Notes: generated from the sequence alone by a model not told the origin. A stretch of 11,954 nt of DNA from CAYGZA01 sp964354135 (GCA_964354135.1 CAYGZA010000214.1:1-11954), one strand, 5' to 3'; counted from the first letter of the stretch, positions 1 to 6,850 are shown. Translations and numbers: made by a program.

Positions 1-421
1 TCTTGGTCCTGGCGTCGGTCACGTCGCCGATGTCCAGGTCGGTGCAGTCGGCGGTCATTCCCGCCCGCATCTCCGAGGCTACCCGGGGGGCCAGGTCCCG
101 GCCCAGCGGAGTCGCCCCGTACATGACGATCTGCGGCCGGTGCTTCTCGATCAAGGCACACAGGATGTGGGCATAAGGCAAAGTCTGGTAGTGGCTCAGC
201 CGCGGGTCATCGACCAGATAGACTCTGTCGGCCCCTTGGGCGACGAGGCGGCCGGCCAGCCCATCCACGCTGGCCCCCGGGAGCACGGCCCCCACTGCCA
301 CGCCCAGCTCGTCGGCCAACTGGCGGGCCTTGCCGCAAAGCTCCAACACGACGTCGTGCAGCGAGCCGTCTTCCTGCTCCGCGAATACCCAGACTTCGCC
401 CCGGCGGTTTGGTTCGATCAT
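1..421 (-). CDS. etfA: Electron transfer flavoprotein alpha subunit, N-terminal part (runs off left edge)
   Basis: The reading frame starts with ATG at 421 on the minus strand and is still open at the window edge, giving about 140 residues. It begins MIEPNRRGEVWVFAEQ and continues with a Rossmann-like EtfA N-terminal domain: ELCGKARQLADELG, then GADRVYLVDDP, then the conserved IVMYGATPLGRDLAPRVA and MTADCTDLDI stretches typical of EtfA/FixB. In the family this subunit pairs with EtfB to form a soluble FAD-containing heterodimer that passes electrons from dehydrogenases to a quinone oxidoreductase, or bifurcates them. The FAD-binding C-terminal domain lies outside the window. Only 6 bp separate it from the etfB stop codon, so it is almost certainly the second gene of an etfBA operon. 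No strong Shine-Dalgarno sequence is visible, which fits translational coupling to etfB. Confidence 0.93.
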   Translation of the reverse strand, partial: MIEPNRRGEVWVFAEQEDGSLHDVVLELCGKARQLADELGVAVGAVLPGASVDGLAGRLVAQGADRVYLVDDPRLSHYQTLPYAHILCALIEKHRPQIVMYGATPLGRDLAPRVASEMRAGMTADCTDLDIGDVTDARTK

Positions 422-427
422 AGCCGC

Positions 428-1342
428 TTAACCCAATGTCCGATCCACCACCAACTCGTGAATCAACTGCCAAGCGCCTTCCTCGGTCGGCGGAATGTCG
501 GTATACCCCGATTTCGTGAGCACGATCGCCTGGACGCGAAAGACCTTCGTCGGCGATCCCGCCAGGCCGCAGCGGGAGAGATCCGCGTGGATGTCGTCCA
601 GGTCCCACTGTTCCACGAGCAAACCGGCTTGCCTGAGGCCCTCGCCCCGGCGTGCGGCTTCCGCTGTCCGGTCTTCTTCCGTAGCTTCGGGCAGGTCGCG
701 ATGGACTTCGGCGGCGATCTCCGTCGGCACCCGGGCCCGCTTGAACCGCATCACGCGCTTGGCCGCGGGCGGACGCGGCTCGTTGGCCGTTTGCAGGACC
801 GTGACCAGGACCGGGAGCGTTGTCTCCACGGTTTCCCAACCGTTTCCCACGTTCCGCCGGATCTGCACCACACGGTCGCAGAGGCTCACCAATTGTTCCA
901 GATATGTGATCTGGCGAATCCCCAGTTTCTCGGCGCATTGGGGCCCCACCTGGGCGGTGTCGCCGTCGATGGCCTGCCGGCCGCAGAAGACGAAATCGTA
1001 TCGGCCGATGGTCCGGATCGCTTGGGCAAGGATGTAGCTGGTGGCCAAGGTGTCGCTGGCAGCGGCCCGGCGGTCGGTAATCAAAATCCCCCGGTCGGCT
1101 CCCCGAAAGATGCAGTCGCGGAGCACGTCGGCCGCCTTCGGCGGGCCCATGCTGATGGCCGTTACCGTCCCACCATAGGTATCCTTGATCTGGAGGGCCA
1201 CTTCCAGCGCGCGCAGGTCCTCGGGGTTGAAAATGGCCGGCAGCGCAGCCCGATTGACCGTGCCATCCTCCTTCATTGCCTCCGCCGTGACATTGGCAGT
1301 ATCGGGCACCTGCTTGACGCAAACGATGCTGTCGTAAGGCAC
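428..1342 (-). CDS. etfB: Electron transfer flavoprotein beta subunit
   Basis: 304 residues, starting with GTG at 1342 (PYDSIVCVKQVPDTANV); GGAG lies about 8 nt upstream, supporting this start. Family hallmarks are VCVKQVPD at the N terminus, NPEDLRALEVAL (residues 39-50), TAISMGPPKA (61-70), GADRGILITD (81-90), the nucleotide-binding GRQAIDGDTAQVGP (121-134) and GSPTKVFRVQ near residue 262. EtfB binds AMP or, in bifurcating enzymes, a second FAD and NADH, and forms the heterodimer with EtfA. The DGDTAQVGP form of the motif, rather than the DDDCNQTGQ of classical mitochondrial-type EtfB, is the kind I associate with FixA-like or bifurcating EtfB. That is an inference from memory and would need phylogeny. 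It is longer than classical EtfB (about 255 aa), which also fits the FixA-like branch. It is the first gene of the etfBA operon. Confidence 0.95.
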   Translation of the reverse strand: MPYDSIVCVKQVPDTANVTAEAMKEDGTVNRAALPAIFNPEDLRALEVALQIKDTYGGTVTAISMGPPKAADVLRDCIFRGADRGILITDRRAAASDTLATSYILAQAIRTIGRYDFVFCGRQAIDGDTAQVGPQCAEKLGIRQITYLEQLVSLCDRVVQIRRNVGNGWETVETTLPVLVTVLQTANEPRPPAAKRVMRFKRARVPTEIAAEVHRDLPEATEEDRTAEAARRGEGLRQAGLLVEQWDLDDIHADLSRCGLAGSPTKVFRVQAIVLTKSGYTDIPPTEEGAWQLIHELVVDRTLG

Positions 1343-1380
1343 AGAAGAGGCTCCGAAAACGCCACGGGGCGAAACCGCGG

Positions 1381-1409
1381 AAGATAGCAGGCCGTGAAGG
1401 ACTGGTCAA
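1381..1409 (-). promoter_or_regulatory. Predicted sigma-70-type promoter of etfBA
   Basis: Read on the minus strand, TTGACC (1409-1404) and TATCTT (1386-1381) are separated by exactly 17 bp. They match the consensus hexamers at 5/6 and 4/6 positions. A start site near 1374 would give a leader of about 30 nt before the etfB GTG. Prediction only; planctomycete promoters are poorly characterised. Confidence 0.45.
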
Positions 1410-1465
1410 CCCCCGTGGCCGTAAGAATGAGAAGTCTAGGAAGACCTGGAAGTCTCGGTCGAGGT

Positions 1466-1477
1466 TTTCGCGCGAAA
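1466..1477. promoter_or_regulatory. 12-bp perfect palindrome in the etfB / sigma-54 regulator divergent region
   Basis: TTTCGCGCGAAA is a perfect palindrome. It abuts TGGCAC (1483-1478 on the minus strand), which resembles the -24 half of a sigma-54 promoter, but the GG-to-GC spacing toward a -12 box is wrong. The palindrome sits upstream of the predicted etfB promoter and could be an operator for a dimeric regulator. The rest of 1343-1743 (about 400 bp) holds only the predicted etfB promoter and no convincing gene. Confidence 0.3.
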
Positions 1478-1743
1478 GTGCCACTTCTTGTGAGGGGGGC
1501 GAGATTACAGGAGGCTGACCCGTCGGCCTTGCGGCAGATCGTTGCCGTCATTACGATGCCCCGAGTATGTTGTCAGAGCGATGTCAGTTGGCCACGGCGG
1601 CGTCGCGAGATCGCATGATAGCAGACCCCGCGTGATACACCATTCCGATGTATTGGCTTCCCCACGTCGGACGAAGCTTAGCCGGCATCGCAATGTTCGG
1701 CCTGGACGATCCACCTTTGGCTGTGTCGGGAGGATGATCACCG

Positions 1744-3687
1744 ATGAGCGGTTCTGCCCTGGTAGGTTTACGGGAATTGACTGCGCTTCGGGATGCCCCT
1801 AGTTTGGCAGTCGTCGCCAGCGAGCTTCTGTGGCAGGCCAATCGTGCGCCCTCCGTTCCGGAGTACTTGGCCCGCGCGCTCCCTTCGATTTCCATGGCCG
1901 CCGGCGGTGCGTTCATTGCGGTGGCAAGCACCGCCGAAGGGAAATGGACCTGCCTGGCCGAGGTGGGCAGCCGGCAAGCACTGCCTGTCGACCTGCTGGC
2001 CGAAGCCCTCGATCGCGAGACCGCGGCATCCCAGGGAGACTGGGTGGCGGTGCCATTGGGGCCGCACGAGACCGCACGCGACGTTCTGCTGCTCCGCTGC
2101 AATCCCGGAAGCCCCACGGGCCACCCAACGGCCGTCGTCGAGGCCCTGGCACCCCTCCTCTACGAAGGGATGCGCGTGGCCGGCACCCGCTCCCAACAAG
2201 AGCGGCGCCTTCACCGGCTGGAAACCGTCCTGCAAATCGTCCAGCAGTGGAACCAAACGCGAGAGGTTGAGCCGCTCTTGGTCAAGATGGCGGAAGCGGC
2301 GACTCGCCTCTTGCGGGCGGACCGCGCCAGCATCTTTCTCTGGGACCGCCGCGGGCACGTCCTGGTGGGGCGGCCCGCTCTTGGGGTCGAGGGCGGCGAA
2401 TTGCGAATCCCCGATGACCGGGGGATCGTCGGCCGCGTCGTACAGACAGGCAAGCCGTGGCGCGTCGACACCGCGATCGAGCCGGAGCTGGTGGACCGCC
2501 AAGTCGACAAGCAGCTCGGCTACCGGACGCGGACGCTCCTCTGTGTGCCGCTGCACGGGAAATCCGGCGAGTTGTTCGGCGCTTTTGAGGTCATCAACCG
2601 ACAGTCGGGGGCATTCACGGTCGACGATGAAGAGGCCCTTGTCGAGCTGGCCGGGCACGCAGCCATCGCCCTGGAAAACGCCCAGGACCGGGAGCAATTG
2701 CTCTCCACGAGCCGGCAGATCACCGACCAGGCCGCCGAACAAGTGCGTCTGATCGGCCAGAGTCCTGCCATCGAGGCCCTCCGCTCCATCATTCGCCGCG
2801 TGGCGGAGACCGATCTTGCGGTGCTGATCCTCGGCGAAAACGGCACGGGAAAAGAGGTGGTCGCCCAGTCGATCCACTACCTGAGCCGCCGCCGCGACAA
2901 GCCGTTCATCGCCGTCAACTGCGCGGCCATCCCGGATACCCTGGCCGAGAGCGAGCTGTTCGGCCACGAGAAGGGGGCTTTCACCGACGCCCGCGATACC
3001 CGGCTGGGCAAGTTCGAGCTCGCGGCGGCCGGGACCTTGCTCCTGGACGAGATCGGCGATCTGAGCCTCAGCGGCCAGGCCAAGCTCCTCCGCGTGCTCG
3101 AGGAGAAGGTCCTGGTCCGCGTGGGCGGGTCCACCCCGATCCACACGGACGCCCGCGTCCTGGCCGCCACCAATCAGAGCCTGGCCGAGATGGTCCGGCA
3201 GAAACGCTTCCGGGAAGACCTTTACTTCCGGCTCAACGTGGTCACCCTGGAGATTCCGCCCATACGCGACCGGCGCGAGGACATCCTGCTCCTGGCGGAG
3301 CACTTCCTGCAGGATTTCTGCAGGAAGGCACGCCGGAAGGTGCCCGAGTTCTCGCCCGAGGCACGCCAGCGCCTCATGGGCCATCCCTGGCCGGGAAACG
3401 TCCGCGAGCTGCGGAACCTGATGGAGCGACTGGCGTACCTGTCGACGGAGGACCGAATCGGGGCCGAAGACTTGGCTTTCATCCTCTCGCCGCACGGGGC
3501 TGCGGCCGTCGTCACCTGGCTCGACCAAACCCTCGCCGGCGCGACAACCCAGTTCCAGGTCGACTACATCCACCGGGCCATCCAGCAGGCTGGAGGCAAC
3601 ATGAGCCAGGCCGCCTCCCAACTGGGCCTGCACCGCTCGAATCTGTACCGCAAGATGCGGCAGCTAAACATGACCGTCCCTGAGTAA
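1744..3687 (+). CDS. Sigma-54-dependent transcriptional activator (GAF - AAA+ - Fis HTH)
   Basis: 647 residues; ATG at 1744 has GGGAGG about 10 nt upstream. Residues about 20-145 look like a divergent GAF-type sensor. Residues about 172-315 are a clear GAF domain (RASIFLWDRRGHVLVG, then DRGIVGRVVQTGKPWRVD, then LCVPL). The AAA+ domain has Walker A GENGTGKE (364-371), loop GAFTDA (411-416), Walker B LLLDEIGDL (432-440), ATNQ (475-478), the FREDLYFRL arginine-finger region (489-497) and GNVREL sensor II (551-556). A Fis-type helix-turn-helix ends the protein (about 613-640, GGNMSQAASQLGLHRSNLYRKM). Such proteins bind upstream enhancers and use ATP hydrolysis to remodel sigma-54 RNA polymerase. 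There is no receiver domain, so the GAF domains probably sense a ligand, as in NorR or NifA. Oddity: the sigma-54-contacting GAFTGA loop carries Asp at its fifth position. Transcribed divergently from etfBA; a regulatory link is possible but unproven. Confidence 0.95.
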   Translation: MSGSALVGLRELTALRDAPSLAVVASELLWQANRAPSVPEYLARALPSISMAAGGAFIAVASTAEGKWTCLAEVGSRQALPVDLLAEALDRETAASQGDWVAVPLGPHETARDVLLLRCNPGSPTGHPTAVVEALAPLLYEGMRVAGTRSQQERRLHRLETVLQIVQQWNQTREVEPLLVKMAEAATRLLRADRASIFLWDRRGHVLVGRPALGVEGGELRIPDDRGIVGRVVQTGKPWRVDTAIEPELVDRQVDKQLGYRTRTLLCVPLHGKSGELFGAFEVINRQSGAFTVDDEEALVELAGHAAIALENAQDREQLLSTSRQITDQAAEQVRLIGQSPAIEALRSIIRRVAETDLAVLILGENGTGKEVVAQSIHYLSRRRDKPFIAVNCAAIPDTLAESELFGHEKGAFTDARDTRLGKFELAAAGTLLLDEIGDLSLSGQAKLLRVLEEKVLVRVGGSTPIHTDARVLAATNQSLAEMVRQKRFREDLYFRLNVVTLEIPPIRDRREDILLLAEHFLQDFCRKARRKVPEFSPEARQRLMGHPWPGNVRELRNLMERLAYLSTEDRIGAEDLAFILSPHGAAAVVTWLDQTLAGATTQFQVDYIHRAIQQAGGNMSQAASQLGLHRSNLYRKMRQLNMTVPE

Positions 3688-3692
3688 GGGAT

Positions 3693-3732
3693 GCCGCTAC
3701 TTGTGGGGGATTGACAGCCCTCTGTAGCGCGG
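3693..3732 (+). terminator. Possible stem-loop after the sigma-54 activator gene
   Basis: GCCGCTAC and, about 23 nt further on, GTAGCGCGGC form an imperfect inverted repeat just after the stop codon; GGG and CCC inside it could extend the stem. No T-tract follows, so a terminator role is uncertain. Confidence 0.25.
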
Positions 3733-3768
3733 CTATTGCCCAGCGGGGGAACATTCCATCACCCGGCC

Positions 3769-3796
3769 TTGAGTCCCGGGTCGATTCCGGTATGAT
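3769..3796 (+). promoter_or_regulatory. Predicted promoter of tRNA-Lys
   Basis: TTGAGT (3769-3774) and TATGAT (3791-3796) are separated by 16 bp, matching consensus at 4/6 and 5/6. A start near 3803 would give a leader of about 40 nt ahead of the tRNA at 3842. It lies outside the integrated element, so the host tRNA keeps its own promoter. Confidence 0.5.
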
Positions 3797-3841
3797 GAAA
3801 CGTCCCGGTTCTGGCAGGAACGGGGTGTTGTGAGCTTATGA

Positions 3842-3915
3842 GCCTCCTTAGCTCAATTGGTCAGAGCATCTGACTCTTAATCAGAGGGTTGATGGTTCGA
3901 GTCCATCAGGGGGCA
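3842..3915 (+). tRNA. tRNA-Lys(CTT), intact, at the left end of the element
   Basis: 74 nt that fold as a full cloverleaf. The acceptor stem is GCCTCCT with AGGGGGC (one T-G wobble) and discriminator A. The D arm is GCTC/GAGC. The anticodon stem is TCTGA/TCAGA around the loop CTCTTAA, so the anticodon is CTT (3876-3878), which reads lysine AAG codons. The T arm is GATGG - TTCGAGT - CCATC. CCA is not encoded. The gene is the integration target: from 3873 onward its sequence is duplicated at 10143. The 3' part is therefore supplied by the duplicated att core and the gene stays functional. Confidence 0.95.
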
Positions 3916-3952
3916 CTCAGTAAAGCCTTGCGTGGCAACGAGTTACGCAAGG
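3873..3952 (+). repeat. attL: left 80-bp direct repeat
   Basis: Identical over 80 bp to 10143-10222. It covers the tRNA-Lys anticodon loop to the 3' end (43 bp) plus 37 bp downstream, including the terminator-like stem. Identity stops at G/A on the left (3872 versus 10142) and T/C on the right (3953 versus 10223). Confidence 0.95.
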
Positions 3953-3956
3953 TTTT
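3922..3956 (+). terminator. Stem-loop downstream of tRNA-Lys, intrinsic-terminator-like
   Basis: CCTTGCGT (3926-3933) pairs with ACGCAAGG (3945-3952) around an 11-nt loop. AAAG before and TTTT after extend the pairing and give a short T-tract. The hairpin belongs to the 80-bp att repeat, but the TTTT lies just past the repeat, in element DNA. The right-hand copy (10196-10222) has the stem followed by CTCATC instead. Confidence 0.6.
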
Positions 3957-3985
3957 ACTGTTGGCCTTGAAGTGGGGATGGGCCT

Positions 3986-4006
3986 CCATCATAGGCCCAT
4001 CATAGG
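3986..4006. repeat. Left arm-type repeat: two tandem copies of CCATCATAGG(C)
   Basis: Two copies of CCATCATAGG in tandem with an 11-bp period, in the same orientation and arrangement as the pair at 10003-10023. They begin 33 bp inside the left att core. Paired short repeats at both ends of a tRNA-integrated element are what arm-binding sites of tyrosine integrases look like. GATGGGCCT (3977-3985) and AGGCCCATC (3993-4001) also form an inverted repeat overlapping the first unit. Confidence 0.65.
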
Positions 4007-4143
4007 TCCGGACGGAAAACCGGCCCAAAAAGCCCCCTGTGCGGGGGATGGGACGATGGGGGAAAGGAGGGATGCTCTAGGACGGCCCCGGACCCCGAGG
4101 GATGGAATCCCGGCCCTGCCCCCGAAGGCCCCTGGAATTGAGC

Positions 4144-4170
4144 CCCGGAGGTCCAGGGAGGACCTCCGGG
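4144..4170. other. Strong GC-rich hairpin in the gene-free left end of the element
   Basis: CCCGGAGGTCC (4144-4154) and GGACCTCCGGG (4160-4170) form a perfect 11-bp stem with a 5-nt loop. It lies about 200 bp beyond the last minus-strand gene and has no T-tract on either strand. It could act as a transcript end or mRNA-protecting structure for that operon. The rest of 3957-4373 contains the arm repeats but no gene I can support. Confidence 0.4.
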
Positions 4171-4373
4171 CCCTTGTCCCCTCGCCCTCGGATCGGGCTC
4201 GCCGGCCCCGCCGGGGCGAGGATACTGAAGACCCGACGGGGCGGCGAACCCGTCACGCGGGCTGCCGGGGAGTCAGTCCGACAATCCGCCACCACAACCA
4301 ATTCAATCCGCTGCCGCGGCTCGACCGTCGAAAGGAAGACCGGCGAGGCAGCGGGCCGGCGCAACAAACACAA

Positions 4374-5144
4374 TCAGCCCAGCTTCGCAACCCCCATAGT
4401 CACGCCTCCGGGGCCTTGCTGGGCGTACACGGGCTCGCCGTTCAAGACGCCAATTCGGATACGCCGCTCGGCCTCCCGATCATACCCTGACCGCTCGTCT
4501 GCCGAGGCGTCAGCGGGCGGGTTGACTATTGACCTCCGCTCGGCGTCGGGCAGTCCGTCGTCGAAACGAGCAGCGATAGAGGCATCCACGGCCCGCTGGG
4601 TTTGCTCCTCCGACATCCTCCGGCGGATCGCAAGCTGGCCAATGTGGTCAACGCAAGGGATACTGTGTGACTGGGCGGCAAGCGCCTGGACCTGCCTTTC
4701 GCGGGTCGCAATGCCCGTAAGGACCACCTGCCGCTCTTGCTGCCACGTCGCGATCAATTGCCGGGCCTTCTCGACCTTCGGCCGCCACTCGGCATCGACT
4801 TTCGGAAGCTCATCCGCCGCCGCCACGTTCGTGGCAGTGAGAGCGTCGATCTTGGATTGCAGCTCCGCCCGCTGCCGGGCTTGTTCAGCGCGGGCCTCGG
4901 CGGTGAGGCGAGCGGCTACCTGGTTCTCCACCTCGAGCAATAGCCGGCGGCGTGCTTCGTCGCTCAGGTCCGGGGGCGGTGACGATGTGAGGGCCAGTTG
5001 CTCTTGTGTAAGCTCAGCTCCCATACTGGCAAGCCGCAGGGCTTCGTCTCTGGCTTTGGCCCGGTCACGTAGCTTGCCCCATAGCTTCGACGCGACCGGC
5101 TGGGCTTCGGTCACAACGTCTTCGGCGTAGTCTGATATGGACAC
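4374..5144 (-). CDS. Hypothetical coiled-coil protein, last gene of the element
   Basis: Predicted start is GTG at 5144 (VSISDYAEDVVTEAQ) because GAGGAG lies about 9 nt upstream and the preceding gene ends 34 bp before; the longer open frame reaching 5402 would overlap that gene and has a low-complexity N terminus. This gives 256 residues. A long charged helical region (residues about 70-165: LLLEVENQVAARLTAEARAEQARQ, later EWRPKVEKARQLIATWQQERQ) looks like coiled coil. The C terminus is glycine-rich and more ordered (RIRIGVLNGEPVYAQQGPGG). There is no signal peptide or membrane segment, and I recognise no family. Position at the end of the element's operon and the coiled coil would fit a structural or scaffold-like role, but that is a guess. 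Confidence 0.7.
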   Translation of the reverse strand: MSISDYAEDVVTEAQPVASKLWGKLRDRAKARDEALRLASMGAELTQEQLALTSSPPPDLSDEARRRLLLEVENQVAARLTAEARAEQARQRAELQSKIDALTATNVAAADELPKVDAEWRPKVEKARQLIATWQQERQVVLTGIATRERQVQALAAQSHSIPCVDHIGQLAIRRRMSEEQTQRAVDASIAARFDDGLPDAERRSIVNPPADASADERSGYDREAERRIRIGVLNGEPVYAQQGPGGVTMGVAKLG

Positions 5145-5178
5145 GATTCGTTTCTCCTCAGGTATGGTTGTGGTTGGT

Positions 5179-5601
5179 TCAGTCAGTCGGCAGCCCGCGG
5201 CCGCTGAGCAGCCGGGATACATCATCCTTGGCCACCCGAGGGGACAGCCCGCCGGGTGTCCCATGCTTGAAGAAGCTGGATTCCAGCACGTCGGCCTCAC
5301 GGCGGTTGCCGCCGCGTTGGCGGCCGCTTCGGTGGCCCTGGAGACGATGGCTCTCCTCGACCAGCTCGTCCTGCTCGCCGTCGAATGAAGTGGGATCGTC
5401 AAGGAACTTGTCCACTAGCTGGTGGGCCTTGTTTCGCTTCAGGTCAGGCTGGAACGTCTCGTCCTCCAGGACCTGGAGAAGCTCCAGGGCGAAGCGGGTC
5501 GCGGCCGGCAGCGGCTCGCCGCTCTCATCGTGCAAGGGGATTTCGTCGAACGGCGTCGTCGTCGTCCCGGAACTGTGCGGTTCATTAGTCAACATGGTCA
5601 T
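5179..5601 (-). CDS. Hypothetical acidic protein
   Basis: 140 residues starting at ATG 5601 (MTMLTNEPHSSGTTTTPFDE), with AAGGA about 5 nt upstream; a second ATG two codons later is possible. The first half is acidic and helical (ATRFALELLQVLEDETFQPD, later LVDKFLDDPTSFDGEQDELVEE). The second half is basic and glycine-rich (GHRSGRQRGGNRRE) and the C terminus ends LSPRVAKDDVSRLLSGRGLPTD. No recognised domain, signal peptide or membrane segment. It lies 25 bp after the preceding gene and 34 bp before the next, so it is probably cotranscribed with both. Confidence 0.65.
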   Translation of the reverse strand: MTMLTNEPHSSGTTTTPFDEIPLHDESGEPLPAATRFALELLQVLEDETFQPDLKRNKAHQLVDKFLDDPTSFDGEQDELVEESHRLQGHRSGRQRGGNRREADVLESSFFKHGTPGGLSPRVAKDDVSRLLSGRGLPTD

Positions 5602-5626
5602 TCGTCCTTTCGATCAAGTAGGTGTC

Positions 5627-5884
5627 CTATCGCTCCGCCACCACTTCGGCGGATGCTATCGCGTAGGCCAATTTGTACTTCCGCTCCAAGTCGGCAGGCA
5701 GCACAAACAAGCCGTCTTCGTCGGGCTCGTCCCCGGAGGTCGCCTGCCGGATTTCCTCAACAAGGTCCGGCCGGTCCTCGATGAGACGCCGGATTGTTTT
5801 GACTTCAAGCCGCCTCTCGGCAAGCTCGTCGGTCGATCCGATTGCCTTCTCCAGCTTTGCCAAACGTGATTCAAGTCCTCCCAT
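5627..5884 (-). CDS. Hypothetical small coiled-coil protein
   Basis: 85 residues. ATG at 5884 is preceded by a near-perfect AGGAGGA about 8 nt upstream, the best ribosome-binding site in the element. The N-terminal third is a heptad-like helix (GGLESRLAKLEKAIGSTDELAERRLEV), followed by RRLIEDRPDLVEEIRQ, an acidic turn (SGDEPDEDG) and a C-terminal helix (LERKYKLAYAIASAEVVAER). Its start overlaps the end of the upstream gene by 14 bp, indicating coupled translation. No recognised family. Confidence 0.7.
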   Translation of the reverse strand: MGGLESRLAKLEKAIGSTDELAERRLEVKTIRRLIEDRPDLVEEIRQATSGDEPDEDGLFVLPADLERKYKLAYAIASAEVVAER

Positions 5885-6107
5885 CGCTCAGTCCTCCTAT
5901 CAGGTGACGCCGCTTCCGGCCGTTCGTTGTTATTGCCCTGTTCTGATTCTCTGGTTTCGGTGCCGGCGGTTCATCCTCGCCGTAGTGCGTCCATTTCCGC
6001 AGGTCCGGCAGCCGGCAAGGCCCCAAGCCGCAGGATCTCCGGGCTTCGTTCAACAGCGCGACCGCCCGTTTGTAGGCCGCGTGCTCCGCTTCGGTTCGCA
6101 CGTGCAT
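5871..6107 (-). CDS. Hypothetical small basic protein
   Basis: 78 residues starting at ATG 6107 (MHVRTEAEHAAYKRAVALLNEARR), with AGAGAGG about 7 nt upstream. The N-terminal half is a helix ending in a Cys-containing segment (RRSCGLGPCRLPDLRKW); the C-terminal half is basic and proline-rich (EPPAPKPENQNR, GRKRRHL). It overlaps the next gene by 14 bp. Immediately upstream (6120-6145) is a 26-bp element also found upstream of the alpA-like gene. No recognised family. Confidence 0.6.
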   Translation of the reverse strand: MHVRTEAEHAAYKRAVALLNEARRSCGLGPCRLPDLRKWTHYGEDEPPAPKPENQNRAITTNGRKRRHLIGGLSDGRT

Positions 6108-6119
6108 TCGCGGACCTCT

Positions 6120-6145
6120 CTACTATACGCGCAAGCCCGAATTTA
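6120..6145 (-). promoter_or_regulatory. 26-bp element shared with 8630-8655 (copy A)
   Basis: Identical at 22 of 26 positions to 8630-8655 in the same orientation. Read on the minus strand it contains CTTGCGCG followed by TATAGTAG. The TATAGT could be a -10 box, but only 14 bp separate it from the ATG at 6107, so an operator or a near-leaderless start is as likely as an ordinary promoter. Confidence 0.4.
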
Positions 6146-6152
6146 TCCGTCA

Positions 6153-6473
6153 TCATCTTGCCCCCGAAACCTTGCCCTCCAACTCCTGCAACCGCAATTC
6201 CAGGTCCAAGTCACGCGGCGGGCCGCAGAGGTACTCAAGGAGCAGCTTCACTGCCCACGGCTTACCGTCCTTTGCCCGCTCCAGCAACACCCCGGCTACA
6301 TCCCGGAAGTCACCCACGGTGACGGAGGAGAACAGCGCCGACCGGAACCTGGCCACCTTCCCGCCGAACGGGTTTCCCGTCGATATCCGATTTCCCGTGG
6401 TGAACTGGCCTCGCCGGTTCCGGCCGCCGGGTCCGTTTGTTGACGGGTCGCTGTCCAAGGTCCGCCGCTTCAC
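6153..6473 (-). CDS. Small GN..GNP-type protein, DUF5681-like
   Basis: 106 residues from GTG at 6473, which overlaps the upstream stop codon as GTGA; an AAGG lies about 8 nt upstream. The N-terminal half is basic with the pattern GRNRRGQFTTGNRISTGNPF, followed by VARFRSALFSSVTVGDFRDVAGVLLERAKDGKPWAVKLLLEYLCGPP. This matches my recollection of the DUF5681-like proteins frequent in planctomycetes and some phages (GRF..GN..GNP, then a helical repeat ending A..LLL...G.P). Function is unknown. Similar proteins sometimes lie beside phage terminase genes, so a packaging-related role would be interesting in a satellite, but this is speculation. Confidence 0.7.
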   Translation of the reverse strand: MKRRTLDSDPSTNGPGGRNRRGQFTTGNRISTGNPFGGKVARFRSALFSSVTVGDFRDVAGVLLERAKDGKPWAVKLLLEYLCGPPRDLDLELRLQELEGKVSGAR

Positions 6474-6850
6474 TTCGGTTGCCTTTTCTTCTCGGCACGG
6501 GTCTGGAATAATGTCGGCTCATCGGGCGTCCGCATGGTGCCGCCGGCCGCTGCCTCGCGCAGCCGCTTGAAAGCCGCCCTCCGTCTGTCATACCACTGGT
6601 CCCACAACTTCCACAACGCAGCCGTCTCCGCGGACAGCGGTGGCCGGTACGGGCGCTTGCAGCCGGAATACCACAGCAAGAGAGCGGCAAGGGGATGTTG
6701 GACGAACTCGCGGTAGGTCGGGAAGTCGCCGAGCGGGTTCGCAGGGCAGCGGTCGCCCAGGGTGAAGTCGGGACGTGCCGGGGGCTCCTTGCCGTGCCGG
6801 ATGATCGGGGTGACAAGGGTGCGTCGTTGGATAAGTCGTCTTCGTTTCAT
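6470..6850 (-). CDS. Hypothetical protein, coupled to the replication gene
   Basis: 126 residues. ATG at 6850 overlaps the stop of the upstream replication gene as ATGA, and its own TGA overlaps the next gene's GTG, so three genes form a tightly coupled unit. It starts with a basic segment (MKRRRLIQRRTLVTP). The middle contains a hydrophobic, aromatic stretch (FVQHPLAALLLWYSGCKRPYRPPLS) and a Trp-rich helix (ALWKLWDQWYDRRRAAFKRLREAA). The C terminus is basic. No recognised family; the size and coupling to the initiator gene would fit an accessory replication protein, without direct evidence. Confidence 0.7.
   Translation of the reverse strand: MKRRRLIQRRTLVTPIIRHGKEPPARPDFTLGDRCPANPLGDFPTYREFVQHPLAALLLWYSGCKRPYRPPLSAETAALWKLWDQWYDRRRAAFKRLREAAAGGTMRTPDEPTLFQTRAEKKRQPK

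Noticed and set aside
140..1387. Long plus-strand frame of 415 codons opposite etfB and etfA
   Set aside because: Antisense to well-conserved EtfB/EtfA sequence; a high-GC shadow frame.
1471..1483. TGGCAC on the minus strand as a sigma-54 promoter for etfB
   Set aside because: The -24-like half is good, but no GC doublet lies at the required distance for a -12 box (the nearest is one base short), so the sigma-70-like promoter at 1381-1409 is preferred.
1768..3633. Long minus-strand frame of 621 codons opposite the sigma-54 activator
   Set aside because: It is a shadow of the strongly recognisable plus-strand gene; its translation has no known domain.
3972..4490. Plus-strand open frame of 172 codons at the left end of the element
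   Set aside because: Low-complexity Pro/Arg-rich translation without recognisable domain. It overlaps the 3' end of the minus-strand coiled-coil gene and the hairpin at 4144-4170, and is explained by high GC content.
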